DNA of 64,000 bases, from positions 186,001-250,000 of the forward strand of contig DATNPX010000012.1 of assembly GCA_036702975.1 (NCBI GenBank), in the 5' to 3' direction. This stretch comes from DATNPX01 sp036702975 (lineage in GTDB: Bacteria > Cyanobacteriota > Vampirovibrionia > Obscuribacterales > Obscuribacteraceae). The notes under the pieces were generated by a model that did no database searches, was not told the DNA's origin, and worked only from the letters and a program-made list of their open reading frames with translations. This document shows positions 36,470 through 45,986 of this stretch, piece by piece. A program made the position numbers and the translations under genes. How positions within the stretch are numbered: the first letter of the stretch is position 1; the number at the start of each line of letters is the position of its first letter.

Positions 36470-37996
36470 TTGAATCTCCAGTTACCGAGCCTAAGATTCA
36501 GAACCGCCTGTCTTTTTGTGAGCGCGCTCATCCCTGCACTTCTGGCAGTATCCACAGCTCACGCGTTTAACTTCAAACCTTTTTCGGGCGGAGCAAAAAA
36601 GAACACACCGGCTAATACTTCGCCGCCTCCGATTACCTCTTTTCACGACAAATGGGCAGTCGTGCTAGGAATCAGTTCGTTCAAAGATCCGGCTATTCCA
36701 CCAGTCAAATATGGTGCAGAATCCGCGAACAAGCTAGCAACTCTCTTCAGAGACGGGCGCGCCGGTAATTTCAAAAACGACCACCTGGTCGTCTTACGAC
36801 AAGACGATGCAACGAAAGTCACTACAGAAGATGTGCTTATCAATGGCATTACAAGCAAATGCCTACCAAACGACCTGGTGGTTATCTATCTGTCAACCCG
36901 CTGGGCTCTGAGCAAAAGCGAACAGGACATCATCTTCTGCTGCAACGACACCAGGCTAGCGAACGCGGACGAAACTGGACTCGACTTGCTTAAAGTTCTC
37001 ACGACGATCAAGAGACGAACTCAGTGCAAGAATATAGTCCTATTTTTGGATCTGTCACCGATCAAAGAAGGCATCGCTACCGACAAGCTGCTACCGATAC
37101 CGCCTAAATCTAAAATAAGTCCCGCTTCCGTAATCGGAAGGTTGGCTACGTTAACAGGCGTAAGCATTATTTCGGCAAACAACCTGTCAATCAATTCCGC
37201 TCAGACACCATATACGGAGACAAGTTACTTCTGCCGCTTCTTGCTGGAAGATTTGCAAGGCACTTCCGGTGGTGCCAGCCTCTCATCATTGAACCAGATG
37301 ATTAGCGACCAGGTACATTCGACCGTGCTGGCAGAACAAAAGCTTGAGCAGGTTACAGACGCCAGCATCGCAAACGATGGGATGGCCAATGCCGCGCTCG
37401 GTTTTATACCAAAGGGCAAGCCCGTGATGATAGCCGGTCTTTTGCCCTCGAGCTGGGAGCATATGCGATTCGGAATCGAGGGAGGGCGAATTCCCATGGA
37501 TCGTCCGGAGCTGATGGAAGGATCAGGAATTGGTACTCCGTCACAGCCACCAGCGCCGGCTACTGGATCTGCTTCAGGCGGAAACCGTGCCGCTAAACGT
37601 ACATTGGTCGCTCAAGCACCCACCAGTGACGCAAAATCCACTACACAAGATGCTAAAGGGCCAGCGAAAAATAGCGCACAAGACGATGATGGTGATGATG
37701 AACCAGCCAAGAACGTCGACTTAGGACCCTACATTACTGAGGCGAAAAAGACCATTCAGTCTAAGTGGCTACCACCTAAGGGTCTCGAATCGCACCAAGT
37801 CGTGACTGTCTTCAGCATCTTGCGAGATGGCACCATCTCCGAACCTCAGATCAGCCAACCTAGTGGCATTGCAGCCGTAGACCAGGCAGCGATGGATGCC
37901 CTTAAGGCCGCGTCGCCTCTACCGCCCCTACCACCTGGCTCACCTAAACTCATTCAACTGAGATATCGGTTTGCCTGGAGAGTCAAACGGGATTAG
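36470..37996 (+). CDS. Secreted inactive-caspase-like protein with TonB C-terminal domain, 508 aa
   Basis: A signal peptide ends near residue 32 (STAHAFNF). Residues 60-290 follow a caspase/metacaspase p20 layout (DKWAVVLGISSFKDP, ANKLATLFRD, NDLVVIYLSTRW), but the His-Gly after the central strand is replaced by Arg-Trp, and the later Cys strand reads VLFLDLSPI with no Cys. So it is probably non-proteolytic. A Pro/Ser/Gln-rich linker precedes a TonB C-terminal domain (about 425-508, SKWLPPKG, then VVTVFSILRDGTI). It is likely an envelope binding protein. The start is TTG. Confidence 0.65.
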   Translation: MNLQLPSLRFRTACLFVSALIPALLAVSTAHAFNFKPFSGGAKKNTPANTSPPPITSFHDKWAVVLGISSFKDPAIPPVKYGAESANKLATLFRDGRAGNFKNDHLVVLRQDDATKVTTEDVLINGITSKCLPNDLVVIYLSTRWALSKSEQDIIFCCNDTRLANADETGLDLLKVLTTIKRRTQCKNIVLFLDLSPIKEGIATDKLLPIPPKSKISPASVIGRLATLTGVSIISANNLSINSAQTPYTETSYFCRFLLEDLQGTSGGASLSSLNQMISDQVHSTVLAEQKLEQVTDASIANDGMANAALGFIPKGKPVMIAGLLPSSWEHMRFGIEGGRIPMDRPELMEGSGIGTPSQPPAPATGSASGGNRAAKRTLVAQAPTSDAKSTTQDAKGPAKNSAQDDDGDDEPAKNVDLGPYITEAKKTIQSKWLPPKGLESHQVVTVFSILRDGTISEPQISQPSGIAAVDQAAMDALKAASPLPPLPPGSPKLIQLRYRFAWRVKRD

Positions 37997-38244
37997 GATT
38001 CCGCTGTAGTTAAGGTTATTTTTTAATGTTGCCGGATTAAATCTGGCAGTCGTCAGAAAGCTGTTTGCCAGGTATCTGCCTCAATTTTTCGGTCCCGCAC
38101 CTCTCATCGACAATACGAGTACACGGCGCCTGCGATTCCCGAAAGTCTTTGTAAACAGTAGGTTTGCGGCACATTAAATGGGGAAACGAAAGCACGGAAC
38201 AAAAGGCTCGCGAAAAGATTCGCGAAAGGCATGGCTGACTTAAA

Positions 38245-38267
38245 GCCCGTTCGGGACGGCACTTTTT
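38245..38267 (+). terminator. Possible terminator in the 37997-38407 gap
   Basis: GCCCGT, loop TCGGG, ACGGC followed by ACTTTTT forms a bulged hairpin with a U-tract. Upstream, TCGCGAA/TTCGCGA (38208-38225) makes another stem, and TTGTAA (38149-38154) with CATTAA (38172-38177) is a weak promoter 17 bp apart. A short RNA of about 85 nt could be made here. A 21-codon frame from ATG 38178 is not convincing. Nothing else is seen in this 411-bp gap. Confidence 0.35.
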
Positions 38268-38407
38268 AAATTCAGACTACGTAGAAACCACATTGACCTC
38301 GACCTTGTGCAACCGTAAGCTATCTACAGGAATAACTACGGCGCAGATTCGACCAAACCAGAAAACCATACTCAGTCGGTCGTTTCAGGGAGTAATCAAT
38401 AAACCTC

Positions 38408-38776
38408 ATGAGTTTTGAGAGCTCAAACCTTCAACCTCAAAAACCTACAGCCCATGCTGTCAACGTAGAGAAGATTCACAGCGAAAACCGCTCTGAGCAG
38501 CCGAGGGTTGAAGTTAAAGAAGCCAAAGAAGCGCCACACACCGGCGTCGTAGAAATCGGAAAGATCGAACCAGAACAACGTGCGGAAGCACAAAAACAAA
38601 CGGAGAAGCCAGTGGAGGTAGACGTCGCCAGCCTGCTGTCGGAGCGACTGAAAAATGTGCACCCGGCCGCTCTAGAGCTTTTCCTTTCTGCCTACAAGGA
38701 CTCAACCTGCCCAACCACACAAAAAACAATTGCTCTTTGGACCGGACAAACAACCCTCGAAGAACTTCTTAGTTAA
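38408..38776 (+). CDS. Hypothetical protein, 122 aa
   Basis: The first 70 residues are highly charged and probably disordered (Glu, Lys and Pro-rich). The last 45 form a likely helical domain (VASLLSERLKNVHPAALELFLSAYKD). It has no signal peptide. It precedes the 73-aa gene by 4 bp, so the two are probably co-transcribed. I do not recognise it. Confidence 0.55.
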   Translation: MSFESSNLQPQKPTAHAVNVEKIHSENRSEQPRVEVKEAKEAPHTGVVEIGKIEPEQRAEAQKQTEKPVEVDVASLLSERLKNVHPAALELFLSAYKDSTCPTTQKTIALWTGQTTLEELLS

Positions 38777-38780
38777 TTAA

Positions 38781-39002
38781 ATGGCCCAGGAAAACAACTC
38801 AAATCCATTAGAGCCGAAAAGACCCGATGCGGAAACAGAATTCGCCGTCGGCGAAACTGTTGACTTCTCCCCACGCAAGCAGGAGCAGCTAAGAACTACC
38901 ATTGGTCGCGTGGTTCAAAATGACCCATTAGCTGCCAAGCGCTTCCAGGATCTGGTCGGTCGGGCGCTCTCCAAGCGACATGACAGCAACGAGTCTGCAT
39001 AA
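38781..39002 (+). CDS. Hypothetical protein, 73 aa
   Basis: A small soluble protein with an acidic, probably flexible N-terminus and a helical C-terminal half (RKQEQLRTTIGRVVQNDPLA, then RFQDLVGRALSKR). It starts 4 bp after the 122-aa gene, forming a two-gene unit. No domain is recognised and no function can be given. Confidence 0.55.
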   Translation: MAQENNSNPLEPKRPDAETEFAVGETVDFSPRKQEQLRTTIGRVVQNDPLAAKRFQDLVGRALSKRHDSNESA

Positions 39003-39168
39003 AGCGGTATAACCGAAAATCGGCAAGCATCATCTACTGCAGATTCGCCGACTGTGAGCTTATGTTAGTTCGTTTTCAGCCAAAAGTTACGATAACTATA
39101 AAACCCGGCGAGCCCCACTCTAACGCTGTGCTAGAATATCCAACCGCAGTTTAGATCAGGAAATAGCC

Positions 39169-39447
39169 GTGCCGAATATCAAATCAGCCATCAAAAGAGT
39201 AGACGTTGCAGAGCGCAACCGCGTCAGAAACAAGTCTTGGAAGTCCGCCGTGCGGACCGTCCGTAATGAAGTAGCAGACTCCGTCAAAGTTGCCGACGTC
39301 AAGAAAGCCGGCGAAGCCTTGAAGAATGCTTACACCGTCATTGACAAAGCAGTAAGCAAGGGCATCTTGCACAAAAACTCCGCTGCTCGCAAGAAATCAG
39401 TATTAGCCAAACAAGTCCTGCATCTGACAACGACTCCTAAAAAGTAA
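39169..39447 (+). CDS. rpsT: 30S ribosomal protein S20
   Basis: S20 is a three-helix primary binder of 16S rRNA. The sequence begins PNIKSAIKRVDVAERNR, a textbook S20 start, and shows VRNEVADSV, KAGEALKNAYTVIDKAVSKGILHKN and AARKKS. The start is GTG with AGGA 8 nt upstream. Length (92 aa) is normal. It is a monocistronic gene ahead of murC, with a palindrome at 39486 between them. Confidence 0.95.
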   Translation: MPNIKSAIKRVDVAERNRVRNKSWKSAVRTVRNEVADSVKVADVKKAGEALKNAYTVIDKAVSKGILHKNSAARKKSVLAKQVLHLTTTPKK

Positions 39448-39485
39448 GCGTTGATTAGAGGCACACTTTCAGTGCTATATTTATG

Positions 39486-39504
39486 CTCGGAACTCAGTTC
39501 CGAG
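39486..39504. promoter_or_regulatory. Perfect inverted repeat between rpsT and murC
   Basis: CTCGGAACTCAGTTCCGAG folds into a 7-bp stem with a 5-nt loop, or can be read as two 9-bp half sites. It lacks a U-run on either side, so it is a poor terminator and may be an operator for murC or an mRNA-stabilising stem. Confidence 0.4.
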
Positions 39505-39541
39505 TCATGGCATACTGACGTATTTTTGGCGTGAGGAAAAT

Positions 39542-41047
39542 TTGGAATCAGACGCGGCTTCTCTTGCACAAGCTCACCAGAAATCGTCAGCTGGACACAA
39601 TCTAAACAATTCGGAGCACCATTTGGACCTGGAGACAATCAGCCGCCCTCTGCATTTTGTCGGAATCGGCGGTATCGGCATGTCAGCGATTGCCAGAATT
39701 CTTCTGTCACAGGGAAAAGCTGTCTCAGGCTCAGATAAGAGCATCAGCGAAATCACAAAAGAGCTCGAAGAGCTCGGCGCCAAGATATACATTGGGCATC
39801 ACGAGAGCAACGTCAAAGATGCAGGCGTTGTGATCGTCTCAACCGCAATCACAACTGAGAATCCAGAGCTTGCCGCCGCCAGGGCTGCTAATCTTCCAGT
39901 CCTGCACCGCTCAGATTTGTTGTCCCACATAAGTCGTTCCTCTAAGTTGATCGCCATTTCCGGAACGCACGGCAAAACGACTACCACCGGCATGATCGCT
40001 CAGCTAATGCTGGATGCTGGACTGAAGCCATCGGTAGTGGTTGGCGGCATTTTCGAAAGAATCGGATCTAACGGAGTCGCAGGCAACGGGCAGTATTTCG
40101 TCGCTGAAGCAGACGAGAGCGACCGCACCCATGCTCAAGTAACGTCATATATAGCTGTGATCACCAATGTCGAAGCAGACCACCTCGAGAACTATCCTGG
40201 CGGTCTGTCGCAAATTAAAGATGTGATGAGCTCCTTCGCCCGCAACGCTGAACGCGGGGTCGTAATTTGCGTTGACGATGCCGGCTGTCGATCGCTGGTT
40301 CGCAACTTGGAGCAGAACGGCAAAACAATAATCACTTATGGACGCCGCGATTCGCAGTTCAACCCCATATACGCCTACGAAACGGATGAAGATGGAAAGA
40401 TAGTGGCATACAAGGGTGACACTAAGCTTGGTAGCATAGAAATGGCTGTGCCTGGCGAACACAATAAGGCCAATGCTATGGCAGCAATCGCCTCTTGTAT
40501 TGAGCTTGGACTGGCTTTCCCTGTGTTGGCAGAATCGCTTTCACAATTCAAAGGTGTCGACCGTCGCTTCCAACGGATAGGCGAAGTTGAGGGCACCATC
40601 GTTATCGATGATTACGCCCACCACCCGACCGAAGTGCGAGCAGTGTTGCAAGCAGGCCGTCAATTCATTAAGCAGCTGGAACGCAACGATCAAAAGAAAC
40701 GCCGATTGGTGGCAGTGTTTCAACCACATCAACCAGGGCGTTTAAGAGACTTCTGGGATGATTTTTGCACATCCTTCAAAGACGCAGATCTAGCACTTAT
40801 CGCCGACATTTATGTCGCTCGCGGTGGCAACATTGAAAACATCGATTCGAATCGATTTGTCGGTTGCATGGATCACCCTACTGCTCGCTACCTTCCAGGC
40901 ACAGTCGCAGAGCTCGTACCGCAGGTGCTGAAACAGCTACGCCCCAACGATATCGTGCTGACGATAGGAGCAGGCGACATAACTAAACTGGGACCCCTTC
41001 TCGTTGCAGAATTGAACAAAGCAAAAACGCATGGAAGCGCAATCTAA
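39542..41047 (+). CDS. murC: UDP-N-acetylmuramate-L-alanine ligase MurC
   Basis: MurC adds L-alanine to UDP-MurNAc. GIGGIGMSAIARIL at the N-terminus binds the nucleotide, and the P-loop is ISGTHGKTTTTGMIAQL at about 139-155. EADESDRT, NVEADHLENYPG and DDYAHHPTEV are further Mur ligase blocks. The start is TTG with GAGGAAAA upstream. It overlaps murB by 17 bp, so the pair is translated from one message. Confidence 0.95.
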   Translation: MESDAASLAQAHQKSSAGHNLNNSEHHLDLETISRPLHFVGIGGIGMSAIARILLSQGKAVSGSDKSISEITKELEELGAKIYIGHHESNVKDAGVVIVSTAITTENPELAAARAANLPVLHRSDLLSHISRSSKLIAISGTHGKTTTTGMIAQLMLDAGLKPSVVVGGIFERIGSNGVAGNGQYFVAEADESDRTHAQVTSYIAVITNVEADHLENYPGGLSQIKDVMSSFARNAERGVVICVDDAGCRSLVRNLEQNGKTIITYGRRDSQFNPIYAYETDEDGKIVAYKGDTKLGSIEMAVPGEHNKANAMAAIASCIELGLAFPVLAESLSQFKGVDRRFQRIGEVEGTIVIDDYAHHPTEVRAVLQAGRQFIKQLERNDQKKRRLVAVFQPHQPGRLRDFWDDFCTSFKDADLALIADIYVARGGNIENIDSNRFVGCMDHPTARYLPGTVAELVPQVLKQLRPNDIVLTIGAGDITKLGPLLVAELNKAKTHGSAI

Positions 41048-41936
41048 TGTCGCACTAAATCGTTTTACAACGCTGAAAATCGGCGGAGAAGCACGACACT
41101 TCTACCAGCCATCAACCGTTGATCAGCTTGTCGAAGTCGTCGGCAAACTGCAAAGTAAAGAAGAGCCATTCTACATATTAGGTGGCGGATCAAATCTTCT
41201 TGTCTCTTCAGAAGGTGTAAACGGCAGCGTTATCAGAACAGCGCAGCTGATCAACATCTCCAATCCTGAGTCAGATATCTTGGAGGCAGACGCGGGAGTA
41301 AGACTGCCTCACGTAGCAAAGTACGCAGCAAGCATTGGACTGAGCGGTATGGAGTTTTTGGTCGGAGTGCCGGGAACCGTGGGCGGTGCAGTTATTATGA
41401 ATGCCGGAGCGCACGGAAGTTGCGTGCAGAATATTCTGGAAAGTTGCCGAGTTTACGATGCAACGCTGAATAAGATTGTTACTTACAAAAACGAAGAGCT
41501 TGGATTTGTCTATCGCAACTGCAATTTGAATCCACTGAAGCAAGTAGTGCTCTCAGCTCGTTTCCGATTAAAACCCGATGTACGGGAAGTGATTGAGAAG
41601 AATACAAAAGCGAATGAAGACTATCGCTGGAAGACACAACCGCTGGGCTGGCCTAACGCAGGCAGTACATTCAAAAATCCGGAGCCTACTCGCAGTGCCG
41701 GATTTCTTTTGGATCAGTCGGGTGCTAAGCAATTGACTGAAGGCGGAGCTGCAGTTTCGGCTATTCACGCCAATTTCGTTATCAATACAGGTGGTGCTAC
41801 ATCGCATCAAGTCACAACCTTGCTTCGTCGCATGAAAGAGTCGGTGATGACAAAATTCAGCGTAGACCTGCATCCAGAATGGAAGACGTTAGGCGAGTTC
41901 ACGTCGGCAGAGCGGGAGCCATGGGCTTCGCACTGA
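41031..41936 (+). CDS. murB: UDP-N-acetylenolpyruvoylglucosamine reductase MurB
   Basis: MurB is the FAD enzyme that forms UDP-MurNAc. Motifs seen are NRFTTLKIGGEARHFYQP at the start, YILGGGSNLLVS, GMEFLVGVPGTVGGAVIMNAGAH, YRNCNL and GSTFKNPEPTRSAGFLLDQSG. The absence of the YxxG loop places it closer to type II MurB. The start codon lies inside the end of murC. Length (301 aa) fits. Confidence 0.95.
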   Translation: MEAQSNVALNRFTTLKIGGEARHFYQPSTVDQLVEVVGKLQSKEEPFYILGGGSNLLVSSEGVNGSVIRTAQLINISNPESDILEADAGVRLPHVAKYAASIGLSGMEFLVGVPGTVGGAVIMNAGAHGSCVQNILESCRVYDATLNKIVTYKNEELGFVYRNCNLNPLKQVVLSARFRLKPDVREVIEKNTKANEDYRWKTQPLGWPNAGSTFKNPEPTRSAGFLLDQSGAKQLTEGGAAVSAIHANFVINTGGATSHQVTTLLRRMKESVMTKFSVDLHPEWKTLGEFTSAEREPWASH

Positions 41937-42087
41937 GCTCCAAACGCTACGGTGTCCCAGAAAAGCAGTATAATTGCTGCTTCGGCGAAGTTATAACGAT
42001 GACTATATTGAGCGACTGGAATAATTTCTATGTGTCGATGAGATCGTGCGCTGGCGCGCTCATCGGCTTGCCCTACTCTTCATAGGT

Positions 42088-43341
42088 TTAAGCCTTAAAC
42101 AAAGCCTGGAAGCCGATTTCGCGCGAGAGCATTTGCTTGCGGCTTTGCTTCAGTTCTGCACGCTCAATAATTTTCGTGAGCATGTCTGTGTACAAAACAA
42201 CCGGATCGGATTTCACCCATAGGTAATAAGAAAGCGAACCTGGCAATGGATTGATCTCATTGAAATAGATTTGATTCTTCGAGAGATCGAGCATGAAATC
42301 GATTCGCGCAACACCCGCACAGCCTAACTTAACGAACGCCTCTTGAGCATACTTGCGCGCCAATTCTTTCGTCTCATTGTCGAGATCGGCTGGATCTATA
42401 ACACGAGTCAAACCAGCCATCCCCAAAGTCTGCGGTCCGCCGCCACCTTTTTTCCCTTTACCACCACCGCGCATGTACTTATCTTCGTATGTCAGTTCTT
42501 CGCCAGAAGCAACAGGAATTTCGACAACAGAAGCAATTGGCACTTCGTCATCGAGCACCGACACATTTATCTCCATTTTCTGTTCTAAACAAGGCTCGAC
42601 CAAAACCTGATGGTCATATTTGAATGCCTTCAACAAAGCCGCATCGAGAGAAGCATTGTCGGACGCCTTGCTAATACCTATGCTAGAACCCAGATTAGCC
42701 GGTTTTACGAAAAGTGGAAATTTCTCAAAGCCTGGAGTATTAAGGATCTGTGCGCGTATGTTTGCGAGATTTGAGCCGAGCCCGCTTTCCACTGACTCTT
42801 TAGAAATGAGCACCGAAGGTAATACCGGTATACCATGGCTCTCCAAAAACTTCTTGCAATGATATTTGCTCATCGACACCGCGGCCGATACCACGTCGCA
42901 ACCGGTGTATGTAACACCAGCCATTTCCAATAGTCCTTGAATGCAGCCGTCCTCACCAAAAGACCCATGGAAAGCGGGAAAGAATACGTCAATCGGCACC
43001 TCATCATCTTCCTCCGGAGCAGATTTAAACAGGCCGCCCCAGCCTCCCGATGGTTTCTTGGGACGCAATATCGTCAGCCCCTTAGCTCCCGGCTTCGGAA
43101 GCAACGTCACCTCAACTACCTGACTGAGCGAGCCAGGCATATTCTTGTAAAATTCACGCTGCAATAGTGCGTTACCGCTGTACCATTTGCCAGTGGGCGC
43201 AATGTAGACGGGCACCGGTTCGTATTTAACCACGTCGATTGCATCGATTAACTGCAAAGCGGTGATTACCGAAATCTCGTGTTCCACCGATCGGCCACCA
43301 AACATGACGGCCACTCTCTTACGTTTGACTCCGTTCGTCAT
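42088..43341 (-). CDS. ddl: D-alanine-D-alanine ligase with Gly/Lys-rich insertion
   Basis: Ddl joins two D-alanines for the peptidoglycan stem. GGRSVEHEISVITALQL is at the N-terminus, and the ATP-grasp domain contains PLFVKPANLGSSIGISKA, VARIDFMLD and FNEINPLPGSLSYYLW. After TYEDKYMR there is an insertion rich in Gly and Lys (GGGKGKKGGGG), in the loop that closes over the substrate. Length (417 aa) is 50-60 residues more than the E. coli enzyme. It is downstream of murF and an alpha/beta hydrolase on the same strand. Confidence 0.92.
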   Translation of the reverse strand: MTNGVKRKRVAVMFGGRSVEHEISVITALQLIDAIDVVKYEPVPVYIAPTGKWYSGNALLQREFYKNMPGSLSQVVEVTLLPKPGAKGLTILRPKKPSGGWGGLFKSAPEEDDEVPIDVFFPAFHGSFGEDGCIQGLLEMAGVTYTGCDVVSAAVSMSKYHCKKFLESHGIPVLPSVLISKESVESGLGSNLANIRAQILNTPGFEKFPLFVKPANLGSSIGISKASDNASLDAALLKAFKYDHQVLVEPCLEQKMEINVSVLDDEVPIASVVEIPVASGEELTYEDKYMRGGGKGKKGGGGPQTLGMAGLTRVIDPADLDNETKELARKYAQEAFVKLGCAGVARIDFMLDLSKNQIYFNEINPLPGSLSYYLWVKSDPVVLYTDMLTKIIERAELKQSRKQMLSREIGFQALFKA

Positions 43342-43371
43342 TTAATTGCACACTGCTCCCTATTAAATCGC

Positions 43372-45066
43372 CTAAAAGGAGACAACTCCTTCGTACAAAT
43401 CAGGCAAGTCATTCTCTATCAACACAACATCTTTATCGTCACAATACTGAGACAAATAGCCCAGAGCCGAACGCATACTGGCAAACGACCTATGCTGTTC
43501 TTCTTTAATGCCACCAGCGCTGAGACCTTCCATAATCGCCTTCTTGTTGGTTTCACCAACAACTAATACCATGTCACAGATGCCAGCGGCTTTCGTCGAC
43601 AGGCGTCGATTTTCTTCTTCTTGCTTCTCGCCTAGTTCAATCATGCCGGGGGTAACCAAAATTTTTCTTCCGCCAGGAATCTCTCCGAGCACATCAAGCG
43701 CACTTGCAAAGCCAATAGGGTTGGAGTTATAGGCATCATTCAAGCGTAGAATCTGGCCCGGCTTGATTTCCGAATTTCCGTTTTCAGCTCGAGGCAAAGA
43801 CGCGATTGGAACTCGAACAGGCTCGAGGCGGTTCGACTCCGCTTTGACATTTCGGAGAGCTGCGATTGCAACTTCAGGTTCCATGCCTAGTGCGCAAGCC
43901 ATGGTAAAGGAAGCTAGAACGTTTGACAGCATCGGCTTTCCGAGCAAGCCAACAAATGCCTCATAGACTTCACCTTTCCATTTGATCTTGAACTTCGATC
44001 CATTGCCATCTACAGTGATGTCAAAAATAGTGGCATCCAGATGTCCTTTGTCTGGCTCCAATCCATAGATTAGAGTTACTTTCTTTGGATTTTCAGCAGC
44101 CATACGTCGACAATACTCATAATCCCCGTTAACTACCAGTATTCCATCAGCAGGAATAGCCTGTGCCAGTTCTGACTTTGCAAGGAATACCTGCTCTTGC
44201 CCGCCAAAGCGCTCGAGATGCATGACACCAACAGCGGTGATAATGCCCGCCTTCGGAGGAGTCAATGAACACAGCTTTTTAATTGAACCGATATAGTAGG
44301 CGCCCATCTCGATAACGGCAAATTTGTGCTCGGGTTTCATACGCTCCCGAATTTCGCGAGTAACGCCCATATAACTATTTATACTGCCGGGAGTAGAAAA
44401 CGTTGGACGCACAGCACCAAGTACTTCCTTCAAAATCACTTTGGTGCTTGTTTTTCCATAGCTCCCTGTAATCCCTATCACTAGAGGATCGTATTTTTTG
44501 ACGATACTTTGCGCTTCTTTGGCAAAACCATCTTGAATACCTTGCTCATAGGGCTTGAGCAGCCAGTTGGCGATAACCAACCAGAACGGTTGCGATTGCA
44601 CAAAGAGAAGCTGTGCAATCCAGAATGTGACGACGGCAGCCATCACTTTTTGCAAACAACACAAAGCCAAAACAACTAAAAATGCCACCGAATAGAGAGC
44701 GATACTCAGGTGAAGTATGCGCTTCGCGCGAGCGGTCAATTTGAGTTTAATTTTGCCAGTAGTGAGCGGATTTTCTTCGTTCGAAGCGATAAACCAGAGG
44801 CGAATTGAAGCCAATATTGTTATGACAAGCGGCATAAACTCATTTGGTATCGGCACCATGAACAGTGCCAGGGCCACAATGATACTAATTGATGCTTTCT
44901 TGTCGAAGGCAGATTTCTCGGAATACCAAGCGATAAAGCGCCCGGCCTCGTAATCTTCCTGTTGAAAAAACTGCAGGTATCTAAGTTGTCGTTTGTACGC
45001 AAAAAATATGCCGATGGCAGCTGTGAGCAAAAACGACAGCACAAGTATCATCACACCGGATGACAT
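43372..45066 (-). CDS. murF: MurF-type Mur ligase with N-terminal membrane domain
   Basis: The C-terminal two-thirds is a Mur ligase with P-loop GITGSYGKTSTK (about 196-207), then GSINSYMGV, IEMGAYYIGSIKKLC and DAYNSNPIGFASALD, as in MurF, which adds D-Ala-D-Ala to UDP-MurNAc-tripeptide. The first 180 residues hold about five membrane helices, an arrangement not found in the classic soluble enzyme. ATG 45066 overlaps the stop of the upstream hydrolase (TGATG), so they are coupled. ddl follows 30 bp downstream. Confidence 0.88.
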   Translation of the reverse strand: MSSGVMILVLSFLLTAAIGIFFAYKRQLRYLQFFQQEDYEAGRFIAWYSEKSAFDKKASISIIVALALFMVPIPNEFMPLVITILASIRLWFIASNEENPLTTGKIKLKLTARAKRILHLSIALYSVAFLVVLALCCLQKVMAAVVTFWIAQLLFVQSQPFWLVIANWLLKPYEQGIQDGFAKEAQSIVKKYDPLVIGITGSYGKTSTKVILKEVLGAVRPTFSTPGSINSYMGVTREIRERMKPEHKFAVIEMGAYYIGSIKKLCSLTPPKAGIITAVGVMHLERFGGQEQVFLAKSELAQAIPADGILVVNGDYEYCRRMAAENPKKVTLIYGLEPDKGHLDATIFDITVDGNGSKFKIKWKGEVYEAFVGLLGKPMLSNVLASFTMACALGMEPEVAIAALRNVKAESNRLEPVRVPIASLPRAENGNSEIKPGQILRLNDAYNSNPIGFASALDVLGEIPGGRKILVTPGMIELGEKQEEENRRLSTKAAGICDMVLVVGETNKKAIMEGLSAGGIKEEQHRSFASMRSALGYLSQYCDDKDVVLIENDLPDLYEGVVSF

Positions 45067-45911
45067 CAAGCCTCCTCCTTCCGTGCCGCTGCATCAATTT
45101 TTAGTCCTTTGAAAAATTCGATGATATAGCGAGCACACAAATGAGCGCTGTCACCTAAAAATGGGAAGTGTCCTTTTCCTGGCAACACAACCAGTTTGGA
45201 ATCGCGAATGATCGAATTGAAGCGCTGCCCCATCTCTACTGGCGTCTCTGTGTCAAGCTCGCCCCAGAGAAGAAAGACAGGAGCCGTGATCTTTCTAGCA
45301 TCTTCCGTAACGTCTTCGTTCACGGTCTTCACTAGAATGTTGCGCAAGCGCCCGGCATTCTTGTAGTCAACCGATGCGAACTTCGGTACAAACCAATCTT
45401 CATAGCTCGTTGAACCAAATGCCTTGTCAATCTTCTTGAGCGTCTTTCCGAGCATCTGAATGGCACGTGACTTCAATTTCACTTTTCCCTGAACGCGCTT
45501 TAGTCCACCCGAATTTATCAGGGTAACGCTGCGCACCAACTCAGGATATCTACTCGAAAGTCTGATGGAGACACGCCCACCGAAAGAGTGACCAAGCATG
45601 TCTGCGCGCTCGATATTGTTATCGATAAGATACTGTCGGATACGTTCGGCATATCCGATAGTGTCCCAATCTTCGCTTGGAGCTGGCGATCGGCCAAAAC
45701 CGGGCAAATCTACAAGATGTACTCGTGCATGTTTGCTGAGAAGTTCTCCTAACGCACGCATAGACTCCAGGTTTTGTCCCCAGCCGTGCAACATAAGAAG
45801 ATCATTGCCAGAGCCACCAATTATTTCTACATGCAAATCACTCTTTGCAGTATTAGGTTGTGGCTGTTGATCGGTCATAGAGATAGATGCAGATATACTT
45901 CGAATAGCCAT
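45066..45911 (-). CDS. Alpha/beta hydrolase, 281 aa
   Basis: The alpha/beta-hydrolase fold is complete: oxyanion region MLHGWGQN, nucleophile elbow GHSFGGRV (Ser of the triad), acidic residue in LLWGELDTETP and His in PGKGHFPFLGD. It has no signal peptide. The stop overlaps the murF start by one base, so it belongs to a hydrolase-murF-ddl unit. A cell-wall-related substrate is only suggested by context. Confidence 0.8.
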   Translation of the reverse strand: MAIRSISASISMTDQQPQPNTAKSDLHVEIIGGSGNDLLMLHGWGQNLESMRALGELLSKHARVHLVDLPGFGRSPAPSEDWDTIGYAERIRQYLIDNNIERADMLGHSFGGRVSIRLSSRYPELVRSVTLINSGGLKRVQGKVKLKSRAIQMLGKTLKKIDKAFGSTSYEDWFVPKFASVDYKNAGRLRNILVKTVNEDVTEDARKITAPVFLLWGELDTETPVEMGQRFNSIIRDSKLVVLPGKGHFPFLGDSAHLCARYIIEFFKGLKIDAAARKEEA

Positions 45912-45986
45912 CTAAAATGTTGAAAGGCTCCAAATGCGCGCTCTGACAGGTTCTATTATGGATGAAAAACAGCTGACAGTCACGCC

